Assembly: GCF_029717145.1 (NCBI RefSeq) | Contig: NZ_CP099222.1 | Span: 310,001-374,000, forward strand | Source of the DNA: Citrobacter freundii | GTDB lineage: Bacteria > Pseudomonadota > Gammaproteobacteria > Enterobacterales > Enterobacteriaceae | DNA: 64,000 bases | Reading direction: 5' to 3' | Shown: piece by piece, positions 52,380 to 62,036 of the stretch | How positions within the stretch are numbered: the first letter of the stretch is position 1 | Layout: the number at the start of each line of letters is the position of its first letter | Notes under the pieces: model-generated | Seen by the model: only the letters and a program-made list of their open reading frames with translations | Databases searched by the model: none | Told to the model about the DNA's origin: nothing | Program-made: the position numbers and the translations under genes

Positions 52380-53205
52380 TGACAGCAGTTTTATCGAATT
52401 AAAAGCACGTCAGCGTGCCCACGCGCTGCTTGATGAAGGCAGCTACCGCGAACTGCTCGACCCGTTTGACGGCGTGATGTCGCCTTGGCTTGGCGCGCAG
52501 GGCATCGTTCCGCAGTCGGATGACGGCATGGTCGTTGCTAAAGGCACCATCAACGGCAAACCGGCAGTGGTGGTGGCGATTGAAGGCGCATTCCAGGGTG
52601 GCAGCATGGGTGAAGTGTCCGGTGCCAAAATGGCAGCGGCGCTGGAGCTGGCGGCGGAAGATAACCGCAACGGCATCCCAACTCAGGCTGTTTTAAGCCT
52701 GGAAACCGGCGGCGTGCGTTTGCAGGAGGCCAACCTTGGCCTGGCGGCGATTGCCGATATTCATGCGGCGATTGTTGACCTGCGTCGTTACACCCCGGTA
52801 GTCGGCATTGTCGCCGGTACCGTGGGCTGCTTTGGCGGGATGTCTATCGCTGCGGCACTGTGTAGCTACCTGATAGTGACCCGTGAAGCGCGTCTGGGGC
52901 TGAACGGCCCGCAGGTTATCGAGCAGGAAGCGGGGATTGAAGAGTATGACTCCCGTGACCGTCCGTTTATCTGGAGCATGACCGGTGGTGAAATTCGCTA
53001 CCAAAGCGGGCTGGTGGAAGCGCTGGTCGGCGATGGCGTGAACGCCGTGAAAGCGGCAATGAACGACGCGCTGGCAAAAGGCGTACCGGCAAAACACCGC
53101 ACCGATAACTACGACTGGTATCTCGACCGTTTAACGAATTTCGACACCCGTAAACAGGCCGATACCGAACAGATTCATGCGCTTTTCGCCCGGGAGGTGA
53201 AATGA
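52372..53205 (+). CDS. mdcD: Malonate decarboxylase beta subunit
   Basis: With MdcE decarboxylates malonyl-S-ACP to acetyl-S-ACP and CO2; biotin-independent in this type. The 277-residue protein has the carboxyltransferase (crotonase-like) fold, seen in GAFQGGSMGEVSGAKMAAALELA and GTVGCFGGMSIAAALCSY (oxyanion region). It overlaps mdcC by 8 bases and mdcE by 4. Confidence 0.95.
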   Translation: MRDDSSFIELKARQRAHALLDEGSYRELLDPFDGVMSPWLGAQGIVPQSDDGMVVAKGTINGKPAVVVAIEGAFQGGSMGEVSGAKMAAALELAAEDNRNGIPTQAVLSLETGGVRLQEANLGLAAIADIHAAIVDLRRYTPVVGIVAGTVGCFGGMSIAAALCSYLIVTREARLGLNGPQVIEQEAGIEEYDSRDRPFIWSMTGGEIRYQSGLVEALVGDGVNAVKAAMNDALAKGVPAKHRTDNYDWYLDRLTNFDTRKQADTEQIHALFAREVK

Positions 53206-54005
53206 TGAGTAACTCAATAAGCCGTGGCGAATTATGGCTGGAAACCCTCGTACCGAACGCTAAACGTATTGCCGGGCTGTGCCCGTCCGTACAGGCCGCT
53301 GATGGTGAACTGAACGGTGAAACGGTGCGCTTTATTGCCGTTGTTCCGGATGCCAATAACCATTACCCACGCGCCGCTGGCGGTGAAGTCGGTCTGCTGG
53401 AAGGCTGGACACTGGCGAAAGTGGTGAGCGAAACCATCGCAGCCGACGCCAATAACGCGGTGAAACGTCCGATTGTGGCGGTGATTGATGTGCCAAGCCA
53501 GGCATACGGTCGTCGTGAAGAAGGCTTCGGTATTCACCAGGCGCTGGCCGGTGCTGCGGCGGCGTATGCCAATGCGCGTCTGGCGGGCCTCCCGGTCATT
53601 GGCCTGATTGTCGGTAAAGCCATGTCCGGTGCCTTCCTGGCACACGGTTACCAGGCAAACCGTCTGATTGCGTTCAACGACAACGGTGTGCTGATTCACG
53701 CAATGGGCAAAGAATCTGCCGCGCGTATCACGCTGCGTTCCGTTGAGGCGCTGGAAAAACTGGCGGCAACCATTCCGCCAATGGCGTACGACATCAGCAA
53801 CTACGCCACGCTGGGGCTGCTGGAAAATCTGCTGGATATCAGCAACCCAGATGCGCCATCTGCAAACGATCTGACGCAGGTTAAAAACACCCTGCAGCAG
53901 GCCATCAATGACGCTCGTCAGGATCCAACGCTGAAAAGCCGTCTGGGCGCTGACAATCGCCGCAGCTCTGCCCTCGTACGCGAACGTATGCGAGCAAGCT
54001 GGTAA
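53202..54005 (+). CDS. mdcE: Malonate decarboxylase gamma subunit
   Basis: Second half of the decarboxylase, 267 residues. Family features include IDVPSQAYGRREEGFGIHQALAGAAAAYA and VGKAMSGAFLAHGYQANRLIAF. The reading frame has two adjacent ATGs at 53202 and 53205. No biotin-carrier or sodium-pump (MadB/MadF-type) gene is near, so this is the soluble Klebsiella/Pseudomonas-type complex rather than the sodium-pumping Malonomonas type. Confidence 0.95.
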   Translation: MMSNSISRGELWLETLVPNAKRIAGLCPSVQAADGELNGETVRFIAVVPDANNHYPRAAGGEVGLLEGWTLAKVVSETIAADANNAVKRPIVAVIDVPSQAYGRREEGFGIHQALAGAAAAYANARLAGLPVIGLIVGKAMSGAFLAHGYQANRLIAFNDNGVLIHAMGKESAARITLRSVEALEKLAATIPPMAYDISNYATLGLLENLLDISNPDAPSANDLTQVKNTLQQAINDARQDPTLKSRLGADNRRSSALVRERMRASW

Positions 54006-54126
54006 GTAAAAAGAGACCTGCCAGATATAAGGCTCCGTGGGCGCTTTCGTGCGCTCATGCGGGCCGCTGCATCTGAAAAATAATAATCATCGCGACAGTG
54101 CTAACTTTTTAAATTACAGGTGAAAT

Positions 54127-55086
54127 ATGACTTACGTAATTGTTCATGCTCTTGCTCCGATTTTCGTCATCATGCTACTAGGATTCTGGGCCGGGAAGGC
54201 CAAAATGGTGGACAACAAAAACGTCTCCCTGCTCAATATCTTCGTGATGGACTTTGCTTTACCCGCTGCGCTGTTTAGCGCGACGGTACAAACCCCATGG
54301 GCCGGTATTGTTGCGCAGTCGCCGCTGATTGTGGTGCTGACGTTGGCAATGTGGATTACCTATGCCGTCATCTACTTTATGGCGACCAAAGTCTTCAAAA
54401 AATCTCCGCAGGATGCCGCCGTGCTGACGTTGACCGTCGCGCTGCCAAACTACGCGGCGCTTGGCTTGCCGATTCTTGGTAGCGTCCTCGGTGAAGCGTC
54501 ATCAACGTCGCTTTCGGTTGCCGTGTCTATTGCCTGCGGTTCCGTGCTGATGACGCCATTCTGCCTGCTGATTCTGGAGCGTGAAAAAGCGCTGGCAGCA
54601 GGTGGAAATACCGGCTCCACACTGTCAATGCTGCCGGTATTGATGTGGCGCTCTATCAAGAAACCTATCGTGATGGGTCCGTTGTTGGGGGTTATTCTCT
54701 CGGCGATCGGCATCAAAATGCCGGAACTGGTACTGGCGGCCATTAAACCGCTGGGCCTGTCTGCAACCGCCGCCGCGCTGTTCCTGACCGGGGTTATCTT
54801 GTCTGCCCGTAAACTGCAGATCAATACCGTGGTCATTACGTCGACTATTACCAAGCTGCTGATTCAGCCTGCAATTGCCTGGGGCATCGTGCTTATCTTC
54901 GGTCTGCATGGCTCCGTAGCCATTACCGCTATTCTGATGATTGCGCTGTCTGCCGGTTTCTTCGGTGTGGTGTTCGGTAACCGCTTTGGCGTGCAGTCAC
55001 CGGATGCAGAAGCCGTGCTGCTGTTGAGCTCAGTCCTGTGTATCCTGTCGCTGCCGCTGTTTATCTCGCTGACTTCAGGAATGTAA
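54127..55086 (+). CDS. mdcF: AEC-family malonate transporter MdcF
   Basis: Auxin-efflux-carrier-family inner-membrane protein of 319 residues with about ten membrane segments in two inverted halves; inferred to import malonate from its place in the operon and similarity to Klebsiella MdcF. Preceded by a 121-base gap, the largest inside the operon, with an AGGTG Shine-Dalgarno just before the start. Followed by mdcG after 3 bases. Confidence 0.9.
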   Translation: MTYVIVHALAPIFVIMLLGFWAGKAKMVDNKNVSLLNIFVMDFALPAALFSATVQTPWAGIVAQSPLIVVLTLAMWITYAVIYFMATKVFKKSPQDAAVLTLTVALPNYAALGLPILGSVLGEASSTSLSVAVSIACGSVLMTPFCLLILEREKALAAGGNTGSTLSMLPVLMWRSIKKPIVMGPLLGVILSAIGIKMPELVLAAIKPLGLSATAAALFLTGVILSARKLQINTVVITSTITKLLIQPAIAWGIVLIFGLHGSVAITAILMIALSAGFFGVVFGNRFGVQSPDAEAVLLLSSVLCILSLPLFISLTSGM

Positions 55087-55089
55087 ATC

Positions 55090-55707
55090 ATGACCTCAAC
55101 ATTACGCCCACACGATCTTATCTGGCTGAATGCGCGTGACGCGCTGGAAGAGACCACGGAATCCTGGGTGGATGACGTTTGGCATACCGGCCTGCCGGTG
55201 GTTGTGCGGCGTGATGTTGACGAGGCGGGGCGTATCCCCGTCGGTGTGCGCGGCATGAAGCGCTGTCAGCGGGCGGCGGGTTGGGTGAATCCTGATGCCG
55301 TCACCCGCGTCTGTACCCCGGAGTCGCTGGTTGACCCGCAGGCGATGCTGCGTTCACCGTTTATCTCTCAGCCACCGGTTCAGGTGGCTTTGTTGCTGTC
55401 ACAGCAAGCGTGGCCGTGGACATGGGGTATTACCGGCAGCACCGGTTATGCGCTGGCGACCGGGATCCCGGTGATTCATGCCAGTAGCGATTTGGATTTG
55501 CTGATCCGTGCCCCGCAGGCGCTATCACGCGAGGTGCTGGAAAAATGGCAGCAACAGCTCACGGACGGTCTGTGCCGCGCGGACACTCAGGTAGAAACGC
55601 CGTATGGCGCGTTTGCCCTGAATGAATGGCTGCGCGACGGCAGGGCACTGTTAAAAACATCGCAGGGGCCGCGGTTGGTGAGCGACCCGTGGAGCAGGGA
55701 GGAGTAA
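55090..55707 (+). CDS. mdcG: Phosphoribosyl-dephospho-CoA transferase MdcG
   Basis: Transfers the prosthetic group made by MdcB onto apo-MdcC. The 205-residue protein has the nucleotidyltransferase-like acidic motif SSDLDLLIRAP (about residue 137) and WGITGSTGYALATG before it. Its stop codon is immediately followed by the mdcH ATG. Confidence 0.94.
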   Translation: MTSTLRPHDLIWLNARDALEETTESWVDDVWHTGLPVVVRRDVDEAGRIPVGVRGMKRCQRAAGWVNPDAVTRVCTPESLVDPQAMLRSPFISQPPVQVALLLSQQAWPWTWGITGSTGYALATGIPVIHASSDLDLLIRAPQALSREVLEKWQQQLTDGLCRADTQVETPYGAFALNEWLRDGRALLKTSQGPRLVSDPWSREE

Positions 55708-56604
55708 ATGAAAATTCTGTTCACCTTTCCGGGACAGGGAACCCAGCATCCAGAGATGCTGCATAACCTGCCGGGAACGGAATTGGCGCTGGCACGTGAA
55801 GTGCTGGGTGCAGAAGCGGATACGCTGGATTCCCCTGACGCATTGCAACACACCCGGGCGGTACAGTTAGCGCTGTTGATTGCCGGGGTTGCCTGGGCGC
55901 GCGAGCTGGAACGTCGCGGCGTTTCACCAGATATTGTGAGCGGGCTGTCGATTGGTGCATATCCGGCAGCGGTGGTGGCCGGGGCGCTCAACTTTACCGA
56001 CGCGCTTAAACTGGTGGCGTTGCGCGGTGATTTGATGGAGCAGGCCTATCCACATGGCTACGGCCTGACGGCGATCATGGGGCTGACGTTATCGCAGGTG
56101 GAATCGCTGGTGGCGGGTAGCGGAACGTATATCGCCAACCTCAATGCCGAAACGCAGATTGTGATTGCCGGGACTGATGAGGCAATGGCTGGAGTGGCAA
56201 AACGGGCGTTGGAGAAAGGGGCGAGCAAAGCACATCGTCTGGCGGTTAGCGTACCGTCACACTGCGAACTCCTGGCAGAACCTGCGCAAAAATTGGCAGA
56301 GGCGTTTAGCCTGGTGACACTTTCTCGTCCTCGCTACGCTTATCTCAGCGGCAGCACTGGACGCGTGCTGTGGCAGCCGGAGCGCATTGCTGACGATTTG
56401 GCGATGAATATGGCGCGCACCGTGCGCTGGCAGGAGGCGGTGGTCTCCGCCAATGAGCGTGAAGCCCGGCTGGCGATTGAAATGCCACCCGGCGGTGTGC
56501 TGACCTGCCTGACGCGTCAGGCGGCGTGGGAAGGGGAGTCAATTTCGCTGGAACGCAGCGGCGTGGATGTTGCTGTACATTTGGCGAAACGGCTGCGTGC
56601 ATAG
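55708..56604 (+). CDS. mdcH: Malonyl-CoA:ACP transacylase MdcH
   Basis: FabD-like enzyme that loads the first malonyl group on MdcC so the cycle can start. The 298-residue protein has FPGQGTQ near the N-terminus, the nucleophile Ser81 in GLSIG and the catalytic histidine in SVPSHCEL. Last gene of the mdc operon, followed by a BIME. Confidence 0.94.
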   Translation: MKILFTFPGQGTQHPEMLHNLPGTELALAREVLGAEADTLDSPDALQHTRAVQLALLIAGVAWARELERRGVSPDIVSGLSIGAYPAAVVAGALNFTDALKLVALRGDLMEQAYPHGYGLTAIMGLTLSQVESLVAGSGTYIANLNAETQIVIAGTDEAMAGVAKRALEKGASKAHRLAVSVPSHCELLAEPAQKLAEAFSLVTLSRPRYAYLSGSTGRVLWQPERIADDLAMNMARTVRWQEAVVSANEREARLAIEMPPGGVLTCLTRQAAWEGESISLERSGVDVAVHLAKRLRA

Positions 56605-56610
56605 TGGTAT

Positions 56611-56692
56611 TGCCTGATGGTGCTGCGCTTATCGGGCCTACAAAATCGGTAGGCCGGATAAAACGCGTTAGCGTTGCCATCCGGCAATCAGG
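56611..56692. repeat. REP/BIME element between mdcH and mdcR
   Basis: Two REP units (CCTGATGGTGCTGCGCTTATCGGGCCTAC is split here as CTGATGG...TTATCGGGCC, and GTAGGCCGGATAAAACGCG...TGCCATCCGGCA). The right end runs over the mdcR stop codon at 56688-56690. Confidence 0.88.
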
Positions 56693-57620
56693 CTCCGCTC
56701 TTCAAACTCCGCGCATACATCCGCCCTTCGGCAGCTAACGCCAGCAAACTCGGGTCGCGCTCGCGGTTGCGGGCAAAGACAATCGCGATAAGCTGCTGCA
56801 TTTGATAGGGCTCGGACAGCTTTTGCAGCTTCACGGTATTCTCATACATCTTCTTCATTCGCCCTGGCATCAAACAGAATCCAACCCCTGCCTGCACCAG
56901 ACTGAGCATCGAGAAAATATCGTTCACGCGAGTGACGATTGAAGGCTCAAACCCGGCGACATGAAACGCTTCCTGGAAGCCCGCATAGGTGGCAAAGCCT
57001 TCCGCCAACGAGACGAACTTCTCATTGCGATAATTGCGAAGATCCGCTGTTTTGCTGGGATCCAGCGCTGCCGTGATCGGTGCAGCAAGGTAGATGTCAT
57101 CGTGGAACAGCGGCAACACTTCCAGACTGTTACGGTCGATCTCGCTTTCAGAGATCGAGATCAGAATTGCATCCAGGGTACCGCTCTCCAGCATATTCAG
57201 CAGGGCTTCGTTTGATCCCATCGTCAGATCCATTTCCAGATCCGGACGACGTAGCTTCATACCCATAATCAGGCGTGGCACCGTTTCCAGCGTTAACGAG
57301 TAGAGCGTGCCGACACGCAGACGGCCCTGACCGACGCCCGCCGTTTTGCGCGTCTCTTCCAGCCCACGTTCCATCAGCTGGGTCACTTCCTGACAGTACT
57401 CCAGCAGCGTCCACGCCGCCGGTTGCGCAATCAGGTTACGCCCTTTGTGTACAAACAGCGGACAACGAACGTTCTCTTCCAGCGTATGCAGCGCCCGATG
57501 CACGCTCACGCCGCTGATATCCAGCGCCTCGGCGGTACGGGCGATGTTGCCCTTCTCCATAAAGGTCATGAAGATGGTCAGTTTGCGGAAGGTAATATCA
57601 TCGGTGATTGATAAGTTCAT
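56688..57620 (-). CDS. mdcR: LysR-type regulator MdcR
   Basis: LysR-family transcription factor of 310 residues, expected to control mdc. N-terminal helix-turn-helix (about 8-65, FMEKGNIARTAEALDISGVSVHRAL) and C-terminal effector domain. The start MNLSITDD at 57620 fits the family; the frame is open upstream into yheS. It converges on mdcH and lies 16 bases after the yheS stop, so it may also be read from the yheS promoter. Confidence 0.92.
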   Translation of the reverse strand: MNLSITDDITFRKLTIFMTFMEKGNIARTAEALDISGVSVHRALHTLEENVRCPLFVHKGRNLIAQPAAWTLLEYCQEVTQLMERGLEETRKTAGVGQGRLRVGTLYSLTLETVPRLIMGMKLRRPDLEMDLTMGSNEALLNMLESGTLDAILISISESEIDRNSLEVLPLFHDDIYLAAPITAALDPSKTADLRNYRNEKFVSLAEGFATYAGFQEAFHVAGFEPSIVTRVNDIFSMLSLVQAGVGFCLMPGRMKKMYENTVKLQKLSEPYQMQQLIAIVFARNRERDPSLLALAAEGRMYARSLKSGA

Positions 57621-57636
57621 CGTCCGCCTTTCGTGG

Positions 57637-59541
57637 TTAGTCGTTCTGCAGCATCTGCTCAAGTTGCTCTTGCGCGTCCAGCCAGGCCATTTCACACTCT
57701 TCCAGCCCTGATTTAGCGCTGGCTTGCTGTTGTAAACATGCGGTCAGTTCGGCCTTGCGGCTTTGGTCGTACAGCTCGCTGTCACCGAGTTTTTCTTCCG
57801 CTTGTGCCAGCTGTGCCTGCAGCTTCTCCATCTCTTTTTCAAGACGGGTAATCTCTTTACGCAGCGGCTGGGTTAGGGTGCGCAGTTCGGCTTCACGGCG
57901 CTTCTGGTCTTTACGCGCCTGGGCGCTGTTGACGCTCTCTTTTGCCGGTTCATCGCTCTGACTTTCCTGCTTTTGTACGTCGCTCAGCCACTGTTGATAA
58001 TCTTCCAGATCACCGTCGAACGGTTCAACCTTCTTGTCGTGCACCAGATAGAGGTCGTCGGTGGTGGAGCGAATCAGATGACGGTCGTGCGACACCACCA
58101 CCAGTGCGCCTTCAAAATCGATCAACGCCTCAGTCAGTGCCTGGCGCATGTCGAGATCCAGGTGGTTAGTCGGTTCATCGAGCAGCAGCAGGTTCGGACG
58201 CTGCCAAACGATAAGCGCCAGTACCAGTCGTGCCTTTTCCCCCCCCGAGAAGCGAGCGGTCTGTTCGGTGACTTTATCGCCCTGGAAGCCGAAGCCGCCG
58301 AGGTAATCACGCAGCTTCTGTTCTAACTCCTGTGGCGCCATGCGGGCCAGATGCTGAATGGGCGATTCATCCGCGCGTAAAAACTCCAGCTGATGCTGGG
58401 CGAAGTAACCGAGCTTAATACCTTTCGCCAGACCGATTTCACCGCTAATAGGTGCCAGTTCTCCTGCCAACAGTTTAATCAGTGTGGATTTACCCGCGCC
58501 GTTACGGCCTAACAGGCCGATGCGTGACCCTGGCACCAGGTTCAGCTTGATGGAGTCGAGAATAATGTTCTCGCCATAACCTGCGCTGACCTTCTCCATT
58601 TTCAGCAGTGGGTTAGGCAGGCTTTCGGGTATGCGGAAGCTGAAGTGGAACGGGTTATCAACATGGGCTGGGGCAATCAGCTCCATGCGTTCCAGCATCT
58701 TGATACGGCTCTGCGCCTGCTTGGCTTTGGTGGCCTGCGCCCGGAAGCGGTCGATATAGCTTTGCAGATGCGCCACGCGCTCTTGCTGGCTTTCGTACAT
58801 CGCCTGTTGCTGCGCGAGGCGAGTGGAACGCTGCACTTCAAACGCGCTGTAGTTCCCGGTGTACTCGAACAGGGTTTGCTGTTCGATATGAATAATCTTA
58901 TCCACCACCGGATCGAGGAAGTCACGGTCGTGGGAGATCAGGATCAGCGTACCCTGATAGCTTTTCAGCCATCTTTCCAGCCAGATTACGGCGTCGAGAT
59001 CGAGGTGGTTGGTCGGTTCATCAAGCAGCAGCAAGTCAGAACGGCAAATCAGCGCCTGAGCCAGGTTAAGACGCATACGCCAGCCACCGGAGAAATCGCT
59101 GACCGGGCGTTCAAGTTGTTCGTTAGAAAAACCGAGGCCGTGCAGCAGGCTGGCGGCACGCGAGCGCACGGTCCAGGCGTCGATGGCGTCCAGTTTGCCA
59201 TGCACGGTAGCAATCGCATGCCCGTCGTTACGTTCGTTGGCCTCGTTCAACTGTGCTTCCAGTTGACGATACTCGCGGTCGCCGTCAATGACGTATTCCA
59301 GCGCAGGCTGAGCAAGCGCGGGCGTTTCCTGATTTACCCAGGCGAGCTGCCAGTTACCTGGGTATGTAAACCCGCCAGCGTCGGCGCTGATTTCATTTTT
59401 CAGCAATGCCAGCAGGGTAGATTTACCGCAGCCATTCTTACCCACCAGGCCTACTTTCTGACCTGGATTAATGGTGGCCGTGGCATTTTCCAGCAGGACG
59501 CGCACGCCGCGACGAATTTGTAACGAGGAGAAAACAATCAT
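57637..59541 (-). CDS. yheS: ABC-F family ATPase YheS
   Basis: Cytosolic ABC-F protein of 634 residues, a ribosome-associated translation factor family. Two nucleotide-binding domains have Walker A GLVGKNGCGKST and GLLGRNGAGKST and signatures FSGGWRMRLN and FSGGEKARLV, with a linker between and a C-terminal coiled coil from about residue 530. No membrane segments. In E. coli it is followed by yheT; here mdcR is the next gene. Confidence 0.97.
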   Translation of the reverse strand: MIVFSSLQIRRGVRVLLENATATINPGQKVGLVGKNGCGKSTLLALLKNEISADAGGFTYPGNWQLAWVNQETPALAQPALEYVIDGDREYRQLEAQLNEANERNDGHAIATVHGKLDAIDAWTVRSRAASLLHGLGFSNEQLERPVSDFSGGWRMRLNLAQALICRSDLLLLDEPTNHLDLDAVIWLERWLKSYQGTLILISHDRDFLDPVVDKIIHIEQQTLFEYTGNYSAFEVQRSTRLAQQQAMYESQQERVAHLQSYIDRFRAQATKAKQAQSRIKMLERMELIAPAHVDNPFHFSFRIPESLPNPLLKMEKVSAGYGENIILDSIKLNLVPGSRIGLLGRNGAGKSTLIKLLAGELAPISGEIGLAKGIKLGYFAQHQLEFLRADESPIQHLARMAPQELEQKLRDYLGGFGFQGDKVTEQTARFSGGEKARLVLALIVWQRPNLLLLDEPTNHLDLDMRQALTEALIDFEGALVVVSHDRHLIRSTTDDLYLVHDKKVEPFDGDLEDYQQWLSDVQKQESQSDEPAKESVNSAQARKDQKRREAELRTLTQPLRKEITRLEKEMEKLQAQLAQAEEKLGDSELYDQSRKAELTACLQQQASAKSGLEECEMAWLDAQEQLEQMLQND

Positions 59542-59669
59542 AAGGCGCCGTATGTTCAGACTATGTTAATTTATCATTATGATAATGTAATGTGTGGGCG
59601 GTTTGCCGCACCGAGGCGCAATGGTAGCCCAAAACGCCGAAAATAGACAAAGACATAACCGGGAGGGGG

Positions 59670-60224
59670 ATGATGTTCCAGCCAGCGAAAGTTTTGCTGC
59701 TGTATGCCCATCCGGAATCTCAGGACTCGGTCGCGAACCGGGTGCTGCTTAAACCGGCCATGCAGCTCAGTAACGTTACCGTGCACGATCTTTATGCGCA
59801 CTATCCTGATTTTTTTATCGACATCCCGCATGAGCAGGCGCTGCTGCGTGACCATGATGTGATTGTTTTTCAGCATCCGCTGTATACCTATAGCTGTCCA
59901 GCGCTGCTCAAAGAGTGGTTTGACCGTGTGCTGAGTCGTGGGTTTGCCAGTGGGCTGGGAGGAAATCAGCTGGCGGGAAAGTACTGGCGGAGCGTCATCA
60001 CCACCGGTGAACCCGAAAGTGCGTACCGTTATGACGCGCTGAACCGCTATCCAATGAGCGATGTGCTGCGCCCCTTTGAGCTGACAGCCGGTATGTGTCG
60101 AATGCACTGGATGAGCCCCATCATCGTTTACTGGGCCAGACGGCAAACGAAGCAGGAACTGGACAGCCATGCCAAAGCGTATGGTGAATGGCTGGCAAAT
60201 CCAATCCCTGCGGGAGGCCGCTGA
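59670..60224 (+). CDS. kefG: Ancillary quinone oxidoreductase KefG
   Basis: FMN-dependent NAD(P)H:quinone oxidoreductase-like protein, 184 residues, needed for full KefB activity at the inner membrane. Flavodoxin-like fold with YAHPESQDS near the N-terminus and [21 protein letters not shown]. Its stop overlaps the kefB ATG (ATGA). Confidence 0.96.
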   Translation: MMFQPAKVLLLYAHPESQDSVANRVLLKPAMQLSNVTVHDLYAHYPDFFIDIPHEQALLRDHDVIVFQHPLYTYSCPALLKEWFDRVLSRGFASGLGGNQLAGKYWRSVITTGEPESAYRYDALNRYPMSDVLRPFELTAGMCRMHWMSPIIVYWARRQTKQELDSHAKAYGEWLANPIPAGGR

Positions 60225-62027
60225 TGGAAGGTTCTGATTTATTGACTGCGGGAGTGCTGTTCCTCTTCGCGGCGGTAGCGGCGGTGCCGCTGGCGTCAAA
60301 ACTGGGTATCGGCCCGGTGTTAGGGTATTTGCTGGCAGGGATGGCGATTGGGCCGTGGGGATTAGGATTCATCAGCGATGTGGATGAAATTCTCCATTTC
60401 GCCGAGCTGGGTGTGGTCTTTCTGATGTTCATTATTGGGCTGGAGCTTAACCCGGCCAAACTGTGGCAACTGCGGCGCTCTATCTTTGGCGTCGGAGCCG
60501 CGCAGGTGATGCTCAGCGCGGTGATTTTGGCCGGGCTGCTGATGCTGACCCACTTCTCCTGGCAAGCAGCCGTGGTGGGGGGGATTGGTCTGGCGATGTC
60601 GTCCACTGCGATGGCGCTCCAGTTGATGCGAGAAAAGGGGATGAACCGCAGCGAATCCGGACAGCTGGGCTTTTCGGTACTGCTGTTTCAGGATCTGGCG
60701 GTGATCCCGGCATTGGCGCTGGTGCCGTTATTGGCGGGCTCTGCCGATGAGCATTTTGACTGGATCAAAGTGGGCATGAAGGTGCTGGCTTTTGCTGGCA
60801 TGTTGATTGGTGGACGCTATTTGCTGCGCCCCGTTTTCCGCTTTATTGCGGATTCCGGCGTGCGGGAAGTGTTTACTGCCGCCACGCTGTTGTTGGTGCT
60901 CGGTTCTGCTTTATTCATGGACGCGCTGGGGCTGTCGATGGCGCTGGGGACGTTTATCGCCGGCGTGTTGCTGGCGGAAAGCGAATACCGACACGAGCTG
61001 GAAACGGCTATCGATCCCTTCAAGGGGCTGCTGTTGGGGCTGTTCTTTATTTCTGTGGGGATGTCGCTCAATCTTGGCGTGCTGTATACCCATATCCTGT
61101 GGGTGGCGGTAAGCGTTATTGTGCTGGTGGTGGTTAAAGCGCTGGTACTGTATGTGCTGGCGCGCCTGAATGGCATGAGAAGTTCGGAACGGATGCAGTT
61201 TGCCGGGGTATTAAGCCAGGGGGGCGAGTTCGCGTTCGTACTGTTTTCAACCGCGTCCTCGCAACGACTGTTTCAGGGCGATCAAATGGCGCTGCTGCTG
61301 GTGGCCGTCACGCTATCGATGATGACCACGCCGCTATTGATGAAGCTGATTGATAAATGGCTCTCCCGCCAGATTAACGGCCCGGATGAAGAAGATGAAA
61401 AACCCTGGGTGGAAGACGATAAGCCGCAGGTGATTGTGGTGGGATTTGGCCGCTTTGGTCAGGTAATTGGGCGTTTGCTGATGGCGAACAAAATGCGTAT
61501 TACCGTGCTGGAGCGGGATATCAGCGCGGTGAACCTGATGCGTAAATACGGTTATAAGGTGTATTACGGCGATGCCACGCAGGTGGAATTGTTACGTTCT
61601 GCTGGTGCAGAAGCGGCACAATCGATCGTCATTACCTGTAACGAACCCGAAGATACGATGAAGTTAGTGGAATTGTGCCAACAGCATTTTCCACATTTGC
61701 ATATTCTTGCGCGCGCGCGGACGTGTAGAGGCGCATGAGTTAATACAGGCTGGTGTGACACAGTTTTCCCGCGAAACCTTCTCCAGCGCACTGGAGTTGG
61801 GGCGAAAAACGCTGGTGTCATTGGGGATGCACCCGCATCAGGCGCAGCGTGCCCAGCTGCATTTTCGTCGGCTGGACATGAGCATGTTGCGGGAGTTGAT
61901 CCCTATCCACACAGATACGGTACAAATCTCTCGAGCCCGAGAAGCCAGGCGCGAACTGGAAGAGATTTTCCAGCGTGAAATGCAGCGAGAGCGACGTCAG
62001 CCGGACGGCTGGGATGAATTTGAGTAG
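60224..62027 (+). pseudogene. kefB: KefB potassium/proton antiporter, frameshifted
   Basis: Glutathione-gated K+ efflux protein that protects against electrophiles. The frame from 60224 codes for about 12 membrane segments and the start of the RCK/KTN domain ([15 protein letters not shown]), then breaks at about residue 499 and stops at 61738 (504 residues). The missing tail, from GRVEAHEL to GWDEFE, continues in another frame to 62027. Adding one GC unit to the GC run at 61709-61718 restores exactly 601 residues, the E. coli length. Real mutation or sequencing error cannot be told apart here. Confidence 0.9.
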
Positions 62028-62036
62028 AGGATAACC

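Larger units (their letters stand above)
46036..57636. mobile_element. Accessory metabolic island between yheT and yheS (NAD salvage + malonate decarboxylase)
   Basis: About 11.6 kb containing nrtR, a short prs, nadV and mdcABCDEFGHR, placed between two genes that are neighbours in E. coli. I see no integrase, transposase, tRNA or terminal direct repeats, so it is a genomic island by comparison only; loss from the E. coli lineage is as possible as gain here. G+C looks like the host's. Confidence 0.6.

Noticed and set aside
54006-54126. Terminator between mdcE and mdcF
   Set aside because: GC-rich bases with short self-complementarity (GGGCGC/GCGCTC) are present, but no clean stem with a T-run.
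61707-62027. Separate gene starting at a TTG, encoding the last 106 residues of KefB
   Set aside because: It is the broken-off end of kefB after a frameshift; no ribosome-binding site of its own.
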